NCBI GenBank assembly: GCA_030609785.1 | Contig: JAUWTC010000149.1 | Coordinates: 1 to 6,682 of the forward strand | DNA from: Holophagae bacterium | GTDB taxonomy: Bacteria > Acidobacteriota > Thermoanaerobaculia > Thermoanaerobaculales > Sulfomarinibacteraceae | DNA: 6,682 nucleotides | Reading direction: 5' to 3' | Notes under the pieces: model-generated | The model's database searches: none | What the model was told of the DNA's origin: nothing | What the model saw: only the letters and a program-made list of their open reading frames with translations | Shown here: positions 1-6,682 of the stretch, in pieces | Layout: every line of letters starts with the position of its first letter | Numbering within the stretch: the stretch's first letter is position 1 | Made by a program: the position numbers and the translations under genes

Positions 1-2
1 GG

Positions 3-140
3 AGCATCGTCATTGATCTCCGCGTCAACAATGTTCTCGACGACCTCTACACCACATTCGGATACGTCTGGGGCCCGGAGCCGACCTGGATCCCCGCAGC
101 AACCCGCAGTGTGTATGGCGGCGTGACAGTGGATTGGTGA
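3..140 (+). CDS. TonB-dependent outer-membrane receptor, C-terminal fragment (partial)
   Basis: Only the last 45 codons are present, read from base 3 to the TGA at 138-140; the gene starts outside the window. The peptide runs V-N-N-V-L-D-D-L-Y, then a Gly/aromatic stretch (F-G-Y-V-W-G-P), then P-T-W-I-P-A-A-T-R, and ends in Y-G-G-V-T-V-D-W. An N-N-(L/V)-(F/L)-D..Y segment, a P.W.PA..R segment and a final amphipathic strand ending in an aromatic residue are typical of the last beta strands of TonB-dependent receptors; the terminal aromatic residue is the usual BAM recognition signal. Such proteins import siderophores, cobalamin, glycans or other large ligands across the outer membrane. The ligand cannot be told from this fragment. 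Another outer-membrane beta barrel is possible but less likely. Confidence 0.75.
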   Translation, partial: SIVIDLRVNNVLDDLYTTFGYVWGPEPTWIPAATRSVYGGVTVDW

Positions 141-141
141 G

Positions 142-174
142 AGTTTCGGATCCGAAACTGGACACTGGAAACTG
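142..174 (+). repeat. GAAACT-family repeat, copy 1 (palindrome plus tail)
   Basis: A perfect 18-bp palindrome, AGTTTCGGATCCGAAACT (142-159), begins two bases after the receptor stop. It runs straight into GGACACTGGAAACTG (160-174). The same arrangement, an AGTTTC...GAAACT inverted repeat followed by GAAACTGG-type units, recurs at 1987-2037. An inverted tail copy lies at 2194-2215. This looks like a dispersed intergenic repeat of REP type, not a gene-specific site. It could also help end the receptor transcript, but no T-run follows. Confidence 0.6.
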
Positions 175-215
175 CCAAGCCGAGGTTACACAATGGACTT
201 CAGTTGGAGGGTTAG

Positions 216-258
216 CCGGAGTTCGCACTCCGGAGTGTTTCCCGAGTTCGGGCTCGGG
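216..258 (+). other. Two tandem related hairpins, possible weak terminator of the upstream receptor
   Basis: Hairpin A (216-233) is CCGGAG, loop TTCGCA, CTCCGG. Hairpin B (241-258) is CCCGAG, loop TTCGGG, CTCGGG. Each is 18 nt with a 6-bp stem and 6-nt loop, and seven bases separate them. They match at 14 of 18 positions. The only stem difference is the third base pair, G-C in A and C-G in B, so both sides changed together. Only TTT (259-261) follows B, so this is at best a weak Rho-independent terminator for the receptor gene. It may instead protect an RNA 3' end or be a duplicated repeat. Confidence 0.5.
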
Positions 259-301
259 TTTACGACTGCCCGTTTCGTTCCGGCTCAGGATTCTCTGGGT
301 T

Positions 302-310
302 TGCTATCCT
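302..310 (+). promoter_or_regulatory. Candidate extended -10 promoter of the acyltransferase gene
   Basis: TGCTATCCT (302-310) matches a sigma70-type extended -10 (TGn plus TATCCT) and would start RNA about 20 bases before the ATG at 336. No good -35 hexamer is seen at 16-18 bp spacing, which an extended -10 can tolerate. The same nine bases occur at the same relative place upstream of glyQ (2293-2301). Confidence 0.4.
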
Positions 311-335
311 CCTTCAAGGTCATGGAAGCCACCGC

Positions 336-1049
336 ATGATTCAATCGATATTTACCTTTCTGCTGTTATCGAGCATCATGATCCTCAGCCGGATCTTCTA
401 CCGGCATGAGGGAGAATGGTTGGGCGACATTCCGGCTCGAGACTGGGGAAAACTGCGGGCGCTGGTAATTCTTAACCATACAAGCCTTTTCGAGCCACTC
501 TTGGCCGGCTTTGGCGACTGGCGCCTCTTCTGGATTTTTGCTCGTCACGGCGTCCTCCCGATTGCCGAAAAAACCATGAAGCGCCGGATCGGCATACTCT
601 TCGGGTTTCTGGTGAAGCACCCAGTCGTCATCACCCGCCAACGCGACCACACATGGGAAAGCGTGCTCAATAAACTCGATGACCAGTCGATCGTGATCAT
701 TCTTCCCGAAGGGCGAATGAAGCGGGCGGACGGTCTCGACGCCAGCGGGCGTCCGATGACAATTCGGGGAGGGATCGCAGATATTCTTGAGCCTCTGGAC
801 AGCGGAAGAATCCTGATGGTGTACTCCGGGGGGCTCCATCACATCCAGGTCCCGGGTGAAAGTCGGTGGCCGAAACTCTTCAAAACCGTTCGAGCCCGTC
901 TCGAGTTGATGGAAATTCAGGACTACAAAGCCGGTGTGATGGCGGCATCCGAGGACGGAGACCTCCGAAAGGCTCTGATCAAAGACCTGACGGCACGCCG
1001 CGACCTCCACTGCCCCGCGCTCGAGGATCCGTCGTTGAAGACCGGTTAG
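336..1049 (+). CDS. PlsC-family (lysophospholipid / 1-acylglycerol-phosphate type) acyltransferase
   Basis: This 237-aa protein fits the size of the PlsC/LPLAT family, which transfers fatty acyl groups from acyl-ACP or acyl-CoA to lysophospholipids or related acceptors at the inner membrane. Residues 5-21 form one hydrophobic segment, likely a membrane anchor or insertion helix. Motif I is N47-H48-T-S-L-F-E53, so the catalytic His is present but the usual HX4D acid is Glu. A motif II-like V-V-I-T-R101 follows. Motif III is L123-P-E-G-R-M-K-R130, the counterpart of FPEGTRS. The ATG at 336 is preceded by GGAAG (324-328) seven bases upstream; a later ATG at 378 would remove most of the hydrophobic segment. 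It stands alone between the receptor gene and convergent cysC. The family call is firm. The acceptor (lysophosphatidate, ornithine lipid, another lipid) is not visible, so no gene symbol is given. Confidence 0.82.
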   Translation: MIQSIFTFLLLSSIMILSRIFYRHEGEWLGDIPARDWGKLRALVILNHTSLFEPLLAGFGDWRLFWIFARHGVLPIAEKTMKRRIGILFGFLVKHPVVITRQRDHTWESVLNKLDDQSIVIILPEGRMKRADGLDASGRPMTIRGGIADILEPLDSGRILMVYSGGLHHIQVPGESRWPKLFKTVRARLELMEIQDYKAGVMAASEDGDLRKALIKDLTARRDLHCPALEDPSLKTG

Positions 1050-1102
1050 AACCGAGGTCACCATGCGGGGCAGGGACATCGCGTGCCGACCGTCAGGGCG
1101 GC

Positions 1103-1233
1103 CATGCCGCAGGCATGAGATCCCGGAGGGATCAGCGTGGGCACAGAGCCCCGCGCTCCCCCAAAAAACCCAAAAAAAGGATGGGTCCCAAGACCCACCC
1201 TTCTCTCTCAATATGTCCGCACGCGAAGCGTGC
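1103..1233. repeat. Cluster of small hairpins, three with C(GNA)G triloops
   Basis: Three perfect 6-bp stems each close on a three-base GNA loop: CATGCC-GCA-GGCATG (1103-1117), GATCCC-GGA-GGGATC (1119-1133) and GCACGC-GAA-GCGTGC (1219-1233). All three loops are closed by a C-G pair. A further stem GGGC-ACAGA-GCCC (1139-1151) follows the second. GNA loops closed by C-G are known to make very stable short DNA hairpins, and the third contains the classic GCGAAGC core. They fill the gap between two convergent genes, around the cysC terminator. They may be REP-like elements, RNA 3'-end stabilisers or part of termination for the + strand gene. Confidence 0.6.
1163..1202 (-). terminator. Intrinsic terminator of cysC
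   Basis: Read on the minus strand, the stem is AAGG-G-TGGGTC, loop TTGG, GACCCA-T-CCTT (1202 down to 1177). In RNA the central G-T is a G-U wobble, giving a continuous 11-bp stem. It is followed at once by a seven-T run that overlaps the stem end (1178-1172) and, after GGG, by a second six-T run (1168-1163). The hairpin lies about 65 bases past the cysC stop. On the + strand it is followed only by CTCTCTC, so it should work mainly for cysC. Confidence 0.85.
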
Positions 1234-1245
1234 CCTGCAAGAGTT

Positions 1246-1266
1246 GCCAAAAGGCACCCTTTTGGC
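1246..1266. other. Perfect 9-bp hairpin at the cysC 3' end
   Basis: GCCAAAAGG, loop CAC, CCTTTTGGC forms a perfect 9-bp inverted repeat only two bases beyond the cysC stop. There is no T-run after it on either strand, so it is unlikely to be an intrinsic terminator by itself. It could shield the cysC mRNA 3' end upstream of the true terminator at 1163-1202. Confidence 0.6.
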
Positions 1267-1268
1267 GA

Positions 1269-1883
1269 CTATTGCTTCACGTAGCCCTGCTCTTCCAGAT
1301 ACGCGACAACCTGCGCGGCACTCTGCTCAACCGACTCGCCGTCCGTATTGAGCACGATTTCCGCCTTGTCCGGCGCTTCGTAGGGCGCCGAAATGCCGGT
1401 GAATTCGGGGATGATACCCGCACGGGCTTTCTTGTAGAGGCCCTTGGTATCGCGCGCTTCGCAGACGGCCAGCGGCGCGTCGACAAAGACCTCGACGAAA
1501 TCGCCATTGCCCTGGATCTTGCGGTTGCGGTCGCGGTCCTCACGGTAGGGCGAGATGAACGCAGTCAAGTTGATCACCCCAGCCTCGGTAAAGAGCTTGG
1601 CAACCTCACCGATCCGACGAATGTTCTCGTTGCGGTCTTCAGGGGAAAAGCCCAGATCGCTGTTGAGGCCGTGGCGGACGTTGTCCCCGTCGAGCACGGT
1701 GCAGGCAACACCGCGCTCGGTCAGGACCCGGTCGACCTCGATGGCCACCGTGCTCTTTCCGGAACCGGACAGACCGGTGAACCACAGGGTCACACCTTTT
1801 TGACCAAGCATGTTCTCCCGATCCTGGCGAGTGACGTGGGTCGAGATCTTTGTGATGTTTTTGCTTTTGGGTTGCTGGCTCAT
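1269..1883 (-). CDS. cysC: Adenylylsulfate (APS) kinase
   Basis: CysC phosphorylates APS with ATP to give PAPS, the sulfate donor for assimilatory reduction or sulfotransferases, in the cytosol. The 204-aa product has the expected length. The P-loop G37-L-S-G-S-G-K-S-T45 follows the family lead-in [11 protein letters not shown]. Next come L64-D-G-D-N-V-R-H-G72 and the APS-binding D83-R-N-E-N-I-R89 stretch, then F109-I-S-P-Y-R114 and the late G-L-Y-K-K-A-R-A-G and F-T-G-I-S-A-P-Y-E motifs. The ATG at 1883 is preferred because GGAGGA lies three bases upstream and the N-terminus then fits the family; an in-frame ATG at 1934 would add 17 residues lying across the -10 box. It is a stand-alone kinase, not fused to ATP sulfurylase or CysN. 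No other sulfur gene is in the window. It is transcribed toward the acyltransferase and away from glyQ, and stops at its own terminator. Confidence 0.95.
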   Translation of the reverse strand: MSQQPKSKNITKISTHVTRQDRENMLGQKGVTLWFTGLSGSGKSTVAIEVDRVLTERGVACTVLDGDNVRHGLNSDLGFSPEDRNENIRRIGEVAKLFTEAGVINLTAFISPYREDRDRNRKIQGNGDFVEVFVDAPLAVCEARDTKGLYKKARAGIIPEFTGISAPYEAPDKAEIVLNTDGESVEQSAAQVVAYLEEQGYVKQ

Positions 1884-1925
1884 CGTTCCTCCGGCTCGTG
1901 GCGCTGTTGCGCGTTGTGGCGCCGG

Positions 1926-1931
1926 AGTATA
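1926..1931 (-). promoter_or_regulatory. Candidate -10 box of the cysC promoter
   Basis: TATACT on the minus strand (1931 to 1926) is 5 of 6 to TATAAT and lies 42 bases before the cysC ATG, leaving a leader of about 35 nt. The -35 region near 1950 is poor, so an activator may be needed. A 10-bp direct repeat (1961-1980) sits just upstream and could serve that purpose. Confidence 0.45.
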
Positions 1932-1960
1932 CACGGATCTGAGGGAGAATGTAGGTAGTT

Positions 1961-1980
1961 TTGTGCGTTATTGTGCCTTA
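1961..1980. repeat. 10-bp tandem direct repeat upstream of cysC
   Basis: TTGTGCGTTA (1961-1970) is followed directly by TTGTGCCTTA (1971-1980), differing at one base, and then by TTATG. The 10-bp period would place both units on nearly the same face of the helix. It lies about 30 bases upstream of the cysC -10 box, so it could be a regulator site, but no known operator is recognised. Confidence 0.5.
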
Positions 1981-1986
1981 TTATGT

Positions 1987-2037
1987 AGTTTCAGGACCAA
2001 ATGGCCTGAAACTTGAAACTCGAAACTGGAAACTGGA
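1987..2037 (+). repeat. GAAACT-family repeat, copy 2 (hairpin plus tail)
   Basis: AGTTTCAGG (1987-1995) pairs with CCTGAAACT (2005-2013) across a 9-nt loop. The right arm runs into further GAAACT units: TGAAACT, CGAAACT and GGAAACTGG, to 2037. This has the same hairpin-then-tail order as copy 1 at 142-174 and is the fullest copy. Its tail matches the reverse complement of 2194-2215. Confidence 0.7.
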
Positions 2038-2193
2038 CCCCGTTTTGCCCTAAATTATCGACAAGGTCTACCAGTTTTTCTGAACCTCCATGCACGAATG
2101 TTACCTTCAGGATCCCAGGTTTTACCTCTGGCGCATTTTGACAACTGCCTTCAGTCCCGTGAAGTATCGGACAGCACAACAGGAGGGTTTATT

Positions 2194-2215
2194 CAGTTTC
2201 CAGTTTCTAGTTTCG
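2194..2215 (-). repeat. GAAACT-family repeat, copy 3 (inverted tail)
   Basis: On the minus strand this reads CAGTTTCCAGTTTCTAGTTTCG reversed, that is CGAAACT, then AGAAACT, then GGAAACTG. It matches the tail of copy 2 (2008-2037) with about two mismatches but faces the opposite way. Copies 2 and 3 bracket about 156 bases. No hairpin head is seen next to this copy. Confidence 0.65.
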
Positions 2216-2272
2216 TTTTCTACCGCGTCCCTGACTGAGTTTCCTATTGGCGAACGACCGCCCCCGTCCTCA

Positions 2273-2301
2273 ATGAAACTGGTGTTTCCCCATGCTATCC
2301 T
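2273..2301 (+). promoter_or_regulatory. Candidate glyQ operon promoter
   Basis: The extended -10 TGC-TATCCT ends at 2301. A 17-bp spacer upstream lies ATGAAA (2273-2278), 4 of 6 to TTGACA. RNA would start near 2308, giving a leader of about 22 nt, too short for a riboswitch or T-box. The inverted repeat GAAAC-TGGT-GTTTC (2275-2288) overlaps the -35 and spacer and could be an operator or another trace of the GAAACT repeat. Confidence 0.45.
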
Positions 2302-2314
2302 GCGCGCTCGATTT

Positions 2315-2322
2315 AAAGGAGG
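2315..2322 (+). promoter_or_regulatory. Strong ribosome binding site that fixes the glyQ GTG start
   Basis: AAAGGAGG stands seven bases before the GTG at 2330. The in-frame ATG at 2273 has no such site and falls within the promoter, so GTG is chosen. Confidence 0.85.
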
Positions 2323-2329
2323 CTGGTCC

Positions 2330-3222
<893 letters not shown>

Positions 3223-3223
<1 letters not shown>

Positions 3224-5304
3224 TGGCCTCCTTCGTTCTTGAAATTCGGACCGAAGAGATTCCGGCAAACGCCCTCCCGGGCGCCCGCCGTCAGCTGCAG
3301 GATCTGTTCGCCAAGCACCTTGGTGAAGCGGGATTTACCGATTTTCTGACGGCTGTTCTGTCAACGCCGCGACGGCTGATCGTCACGATCACCAACCTTC
3401 CCCAAAGGCAGGCCGACCGCGTCGAGGAGATGACCGGACCACCGGTGAGAATTGCGGTGGCCGAAGACGGTACCCCGACAAAAGCCGGGCTGGGATTTGC
3501 GGCCAAAGCCGGTCTGCCGTTCGAACAACTGGGCCGGCTGGAAACCGAAAAGGGTCAATATCTGGCGGCGACCGTCAATCATATGGGCCGAACCACCTCC
3601 GAGATCCTGGTGGAGATCACCCCGACCATTCTCTCAGCCCTCCGCTTTCCCAAAATGATGCGCTGGGGACTCGGCAGTTTTCTCTTCGTTCGTCCGGTCC
3701 ACGGCATCGTCGCCCTGCTTGACGACGAAGTGGTTCCCTTCGGGGCCTTCGGTATCACCAGTGGCCGCGCGACCGTCGGCCACAGGGTCCACAGTCCACA
3801 GCCGATCGACATCGCTCACGCCGATACGTACGCCGAGACCATGGCACGGCACTCAGTCATGATTGACCCTGCCCAAAGGCGACAGACCCTTGAAACCGCC
3901 GCCCAGCAATTGGCGGCGACCGTCGGATGCCGGGTCCACGAGGATCCTCGGTTGGTTGCGGAGCACCTCGAACTGGTCGAATGGCCGGGACTGATCGTCG
4001 GTTCCTTCGACCGGAAGTTCCTCGACCTTCCGCCGGAGGTCGTCGTTTCGACCCTCCGCCATCACCAGAAGTGTCTGATCCTGGAAGACGGTGACGGCGC
4101 CTTGCAACCGCATTTCCTCGCGGTGATCGATCGCAAGGACGACCCTGAGGATCTGATCCGTCTGGGCAACGAATGGGTCATCCGCGCGCGCCTGGCCGAC
4201 GCCGGGTTTTTCTTCTCCGAAGATCGCAAACGGCCCCTGGAAGACACGATCGCAGATCTGGAGCGGGTCGAGTGGCACCGGATCCTCGGATCACTGGAGG
4301 CCAAGGCTGAACGCCTCGGCCGCTTGGCGGTCACCCTGTCCGGGCAACTCGGCCTCGATCTGAGCACCGAGCTTCTTTGCCGCGCCGCCCGGCTGGTCAA
4401 GGCCGATCTCACCACCCACATGGTGGGAGAGTTTCCAGAATTGCAGGGGGTAATGGGCGGGCACTACCTTCGGCTGGAGGGCGCCGACGAAGCGCTGTGG
4501 ACCGCCTCTCGAGACCACTACAGGCCGGTTGGTTTTGAAGGTGACAGTCCGGCCTCGACGTTGGGCCGGGTTCTCGGCGTCGCCGATCGCCTGGACACCA
4601 TCGCCGGCCTCTATGCCGTCGGCGAAAAACCGACGGGTTCCCGAGACCCTCTGGGGCTCAGGCGTGCCGCGCAGGCCGTCGTCAAGATCATCATCGACAG
4701 CGCCTGGACCCTCGACCTCGAGGCGATCATCGGCGAAGCCGTTTCCGGCGTAGCGGGGCAGGCCACCGAAGAGATCGACGAGGTCCGGAGTGCCGTCACC
4801 CTGTTCATTGCTGATCGCCTCAGACGATGGCTGACTGATGTCGACAGTGTGTCGGGCGACACCGCCGACGCCGTCATGGCCACAGGGTGGGCCGACCCCT
4901 GCGAGACCACCGCCCGAGCGAAGGCTCTGGAGTCCGTCCGGTCCAACGACAGCTTCCGGGCACTGGCCCTGGCCTTCAAGCGGGTGCGCAACATCACCGA
5001 CGGCCAGGCCGAGGGTGAGGTCGATCCCACCCTCTTCGAGCACCCGGAAGAGCGGGAGCTTTATGACGCGATCCTCGAATTCCACACCGCGCTCAAACGC
5101 CTCCTGCCCGAACACCGGGTCACCGAAGCCTTCGAAGCGATGATCCCCATTGCCGACACCCTCGACCGATTCTTCGTCGAGGTGCTGGTCATGGCCGACA
5201 ACAAAGAAGTCCGGGCGAATCGCATCGCCCTTTTGAAACTGCTGGGGCAGGACTTCCTGACCCTGGCCGATCTCTCGATCCTGCAAATCGACGGAGGAGA
5301 ATAA
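3223..5304 (+). CDS. glyS: Glycyl-tRNA synthetase, beta subunit
   Basis: GlyS is the tRNA-binding partner of GlyQ in the alpha2beta2 synthetase. At 693 aa it has full family length. It opens with F-V-L-E-I-R-T-E-E-I-P, the standard GlyS N-terminus. Further marks are S-T-P-R-R-L, L251-V-E-W-P255, K393-A-D-L-T-T followed by H-M-V-G-E-F-P-E-L-Q-G-V-M-G to about 412, D455-R-L-D-T-I, and the G467-E-K-P-T-G-S-R-D-P-L-G-L-R-R segment. The C-terminal anticodon-binding, DALR-like region carries K586-R-V-R-N-I and the late F-F-V-E-V-L-V-M. The ATG at 3223 is chosen over the longer upstream frame because AAGGAGG (3208-3214) lies eight bases before it and the family N-terminus starts there. It overlaps glyQ by one base and ppdK by one base, suggesting translational coupling and matched subunit output. 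Confidence 0.97.
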
Positions 5305-6682
5305 TGAGCGACACCAAGTATATCTACAGCTTCGGCGGCGGCTCGGCCGACGGTCGGACCGACATGAAGAACGAACTGGGCGGCAAGGGCGCCAACCTGG
5401 CCGAGATGGCCGGTCTGGGCATCCCGGTACCGGCGGGTTACACGATCACGACCGACGTCTGTACCTACTACTACGACCACGGCCGGAGTTATCCGGAGAG
5501 CCTCCAGGCGGAAACCCAAGAGGCGCTGGTCAAGGTCGAGCAAGTCATGGGCGCCATATTCGGCGACCCCGACAACCCGCTGTTGCTTTCGATTCGTTCC
5601 GGCGCGCGCAAGTCGATGCCCGGCATGATGGAGACCATCCTCAATGCCGGCCTCTGTTCGGCGACCATTCCCGGCCTGATCGCCAAGACCGGCAACCCGC
5701 GTTTCGTCTACGACGCCTACCGTCGCCTGATCATGATGTACGCAGATGTCGTCATGGAAAAGGCCGCCGGTGTCGAGCCCACCGAGGGGCAAGGCATCCG
5801 CCAGAGGCTCGACCGCATGCTCGAAGAGGTCAAGCGCAACAACGGCTACGCCTCCGACGCCGATCTCAGTGAAGCGGATCTCAAGGCCCTGGTCGATCGC
5901 TTCAAGGCAGAAATCCGGTCGATCCTCGGAACCGACTTCCCCGACGATGCCCACGAACAACTTTGGGGCGCCATCGGTGCGGTTTTTGCCTCGTGGAACG
6001 GCAAGCGCGCCATCGCCTACCGCCGCATCGAGGGCATCCCGGGCGAGTGGGGCACGGCCGTCAACGTCCAGGCGATGGTCTTCGGCAACATGGGCGACAC
6101 GTCGGCAACCGGCGTTGCCTTCACCCGCAACCCCGCCACCGGCGAGAACAAGTTCTATGGCGAATGGCTGGTCAACGCCCAGGGCGAAGACGTCGTTGCA
6201 GGCATCCGCACGCCAAACCCCCTCAACGACGACACCAAGAACGACCAGAACCGCCACCTGCCGTCCCTCCAGGAGGCGATGCCCGATACGTACTTGCAAC
6301 TCGTCGGTATCCGAAACAAGTTGGAAGATCATTTCCACGACATGCAGGACATCGAGTTCACCATCCAGGACGGCCACCTCTGGATGCTCCAGACCAGAAC
6401 CGGAAAACGCACCGGAACCGCTGCCCTCAACATGGCGATGGACATGATCTCGGAAGGCATGATCGACGAGCGCACCGCGGTGATGCGAGTGGCCCCGGCC
6501 CAACTCGACGAGCTCCTCCACCCGATCATCGACCCGGACGCGGAAGCCCGGGCCGACATCCTGGCCAAGGGTCTGCCCGCCGGACCCGGCGGCGCCGTCG
6601 GCAAAATCGTCTTCACCGCCGATGCCGCGGTCGACTGGGCCGCACGCGGCGAAACCGTGCTGCTGCTCCGCGAAGAGACCAA
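5304..6682 (+). CDS. ppdK: Pyruvate, phosphate dikinase, N-terminal half (partial)
   Basis: PpdK catalyses pyruvate + ATP + Pi to and from PEP + AMP + PPi in the cytosol, between glycolysis and gluconeogenesis. The first 459 codons are present; the frame is open at the window end. The ATP-grasp nucleotide-binding region begins with L-G-G27-K-G-A-N-L-A-E-M35. S96-I-R98-S-G-A-R-K-S-M-P-G-M-M follows, with the conserved Arg98, then T-G-V-A-F-T274-R-N-P-A-T-G-E281 and N-A-Q-G-E-D-V-V-A-G. D-I-E351-F-T-I and L-Q-T-R-T-G-K368-R-T370 are the late ATP-site motifs. These separate PPDK from PEP synthase and PTS enzyme I. The window ends just before the phosphohistidine domain, so the catalytic His (GGMTSHAA-type motif) is not seen. 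ATG 5304 overlaps the glyS TAA by one base, with GGAGGA (5293-5298) upstream. Confidence 0.95.
   Translation, partial: MSDTKYIYSFGGGSADGRTDMKNELGGKGANLAEMAGLGIPVPAGYTITTDVCTYYYDHGRSYPESLQAETQEALVKVEQVMGAIFGDPDNPLLLSIRSGARKSMPGMMETILNAGLCSATIPGLIAKTGNPRFVYDAYRRLIMMYADVVMEKAAGVEPTEGQGIRQRLDRMLEEVKRNNGYASDADLSEADLKALVDRFKAEIRSILGTDFPDDAHEQLWGAIGAVFASWNGKRAIAYRRIEGIPGEWGTAVNVQAMVFGNMGDTSATGVAFTRNPATGENKFYGEWLVNAQGEDVVAGIRTPNPLNDDTKNDQNRHLPSLQEAMPDTYLQLVGIRNKLEDHFHDMQDIEFTIQDGHLWMLQTRTGKRTGTAALNMAMDMISEGMIDERTAVMRVAPAQLDELLHPIIDPDAEARADILAKGLPAGPGGAVGKIVFTADAAVDWAARGETVLLLREET

Larger units (their letters stand above)
1884..2329. other. Divergent intergenic region between cysC and glyQ (non-coding)
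   Basis: These 446 bases separate two genes that read away from each other. From left to right they hold the cysC Shine-Dalgarno and -10 box, a 10-bp tandem repeat, a hairpin plus GAAACT repeat, about 155 bases with no recognised signal (2038-2193), an inverted GAAACT repeat, and the glyQ promoter and ribosome binding site. Open frames across it are short, lack good ribosome binding sites and resemble no protein I know. The frame running into glyQ from 2090 is an upstream extension without coding character. A TTGACA occurs at 2138-2143, but no -10 stands at a proper distance. Confidence 0.6.

Noticed and set aside
25..228. Minus-strand frame of 67 codons over the receptor end and the first repeat
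   Set aside because: It runs antisense to the receptor C-terminus and through the GAAACT repeat, whose reverse translation gives Q-F-P-V-S-S-F. No ribosome binding site or family match is seen.
366..1250. Minus-strand frame of 294 codons opposite the acyltransferase
   Set aside because: It is antisense to a gene with clear PlsC motifs and runs through the cysC terminator and the hairpin cluster. It is a shadow frame favoured by high GC.
1137..1958. Plus-strand frame of 273 codons opposite cysC
   Set aside because: The minus strand carries all APS kinase motifs. This frame starts in the hairpin region and has no family features.
2138..2143. TTGACA as a -35 box for glyQ
   Set aside because: The nearest -10-like hexamer is 21 bases downstream and poor; the extended -10 at 2293-2301 is better placed.
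1991..2179. Minus-strand frame of 62 codons upstream of glyQ
   Set aside because: Its C-terminal third is translation of the GAAACT repeat (F-P-V-S-S-F), and no ribosome binding site or known domain is visible.
2090..2329. 80-codon N-terminal extension of glyQ
   Set aside because: It covers the repeat, the promoter and the ribosome binding site. GlyQ proteins normally begin at the helix that follows the GTG at 2330.
4291..5286. Minus-strand frame of 331 codons opposite glyS
   Set aside because: It is antisense to the conserved GlyS C-terminal half, with low-complexity Gly/Asp/Val content typical of GC-rich shadow frames.
5061..6521. Minus-strand frame of 486 codons opposite glyS/ppdK
   Set aside because: Although long, it is antisense to PPDK, whose motifs appear throughout on the + strand. 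The length reflects codon bias, and no motif is seen in the antisense product.

Overview
This is a GC-rich bacterial window with one clear protein core, the glycyl-tRNA synthetase alpha and beta genes followed by pyruvate, phosphate dikinase. Around it lie a truncated TonB-dependent receptor, a PlsC-like acyltransferase and an APS kinase. The TonB-receptor C-terminus points to a Gram-negative host. The split GlyQ/GlyS type, the glyQ-glyS-ppdK order and the GC bias would fit a deltaproteobacterium (Desulfuromonadales-like), an acidobacterium or a related lineage. This placement is inferred from memory of such gene orders and is low confidence.

Layout: (1) 3-140, last 45 codons of an outer-membrane receptor. 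(2) 141-335, intergenic, with a GAAACT-type repeat, two related hairpins and a candidate extended -10 promoter. (3) 336-1049, PlsC-family acyltransferase on the + strand. (4) 1050-1268, the gap between two convergent genes; it holds a row of small hairpins and a strong intrinsic terminator read from the minus strand. (5) 1269-1883, cysC on the minus strand. (6) 1884-2329, a 446-base divergent intergenic region carrying the cysC promoter, a 10-bp tandem repeat, two inverted GAAACT-repeat copies and the glyQ promoter and leader. (7) 2330-6682, glyQ, glyS and ppdK in one direction, each overlapping the next by one base, with ppdK running off the window.

How the genes fit together: GlyQ and GlyS form the alpha2beta2 glycyl-tRNA synthetase. 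PpdK interconverts pyruvate + ATP + Pi with PEP + AMP + PPi. AMP and PPi are also products of aminoacylation, so the shared operon may have a metabolic logic, but this is inference. CysC makes PAPS from APS; no ATP sulfurylase or sulfotransferase lies within the window. The acyltransferase probably acts on a lipid at the inner membrane.

I see no phage, transposase, CRISPR, tRNA or rRNA here. The proteins are recognisable families. The less ordinary content is intergenic: a dispersed GAAACT repeat family, clustered C(GNA)G mini-hairpins, and a pair of tandem hairpins that differ by a compensatory base-pair swap.
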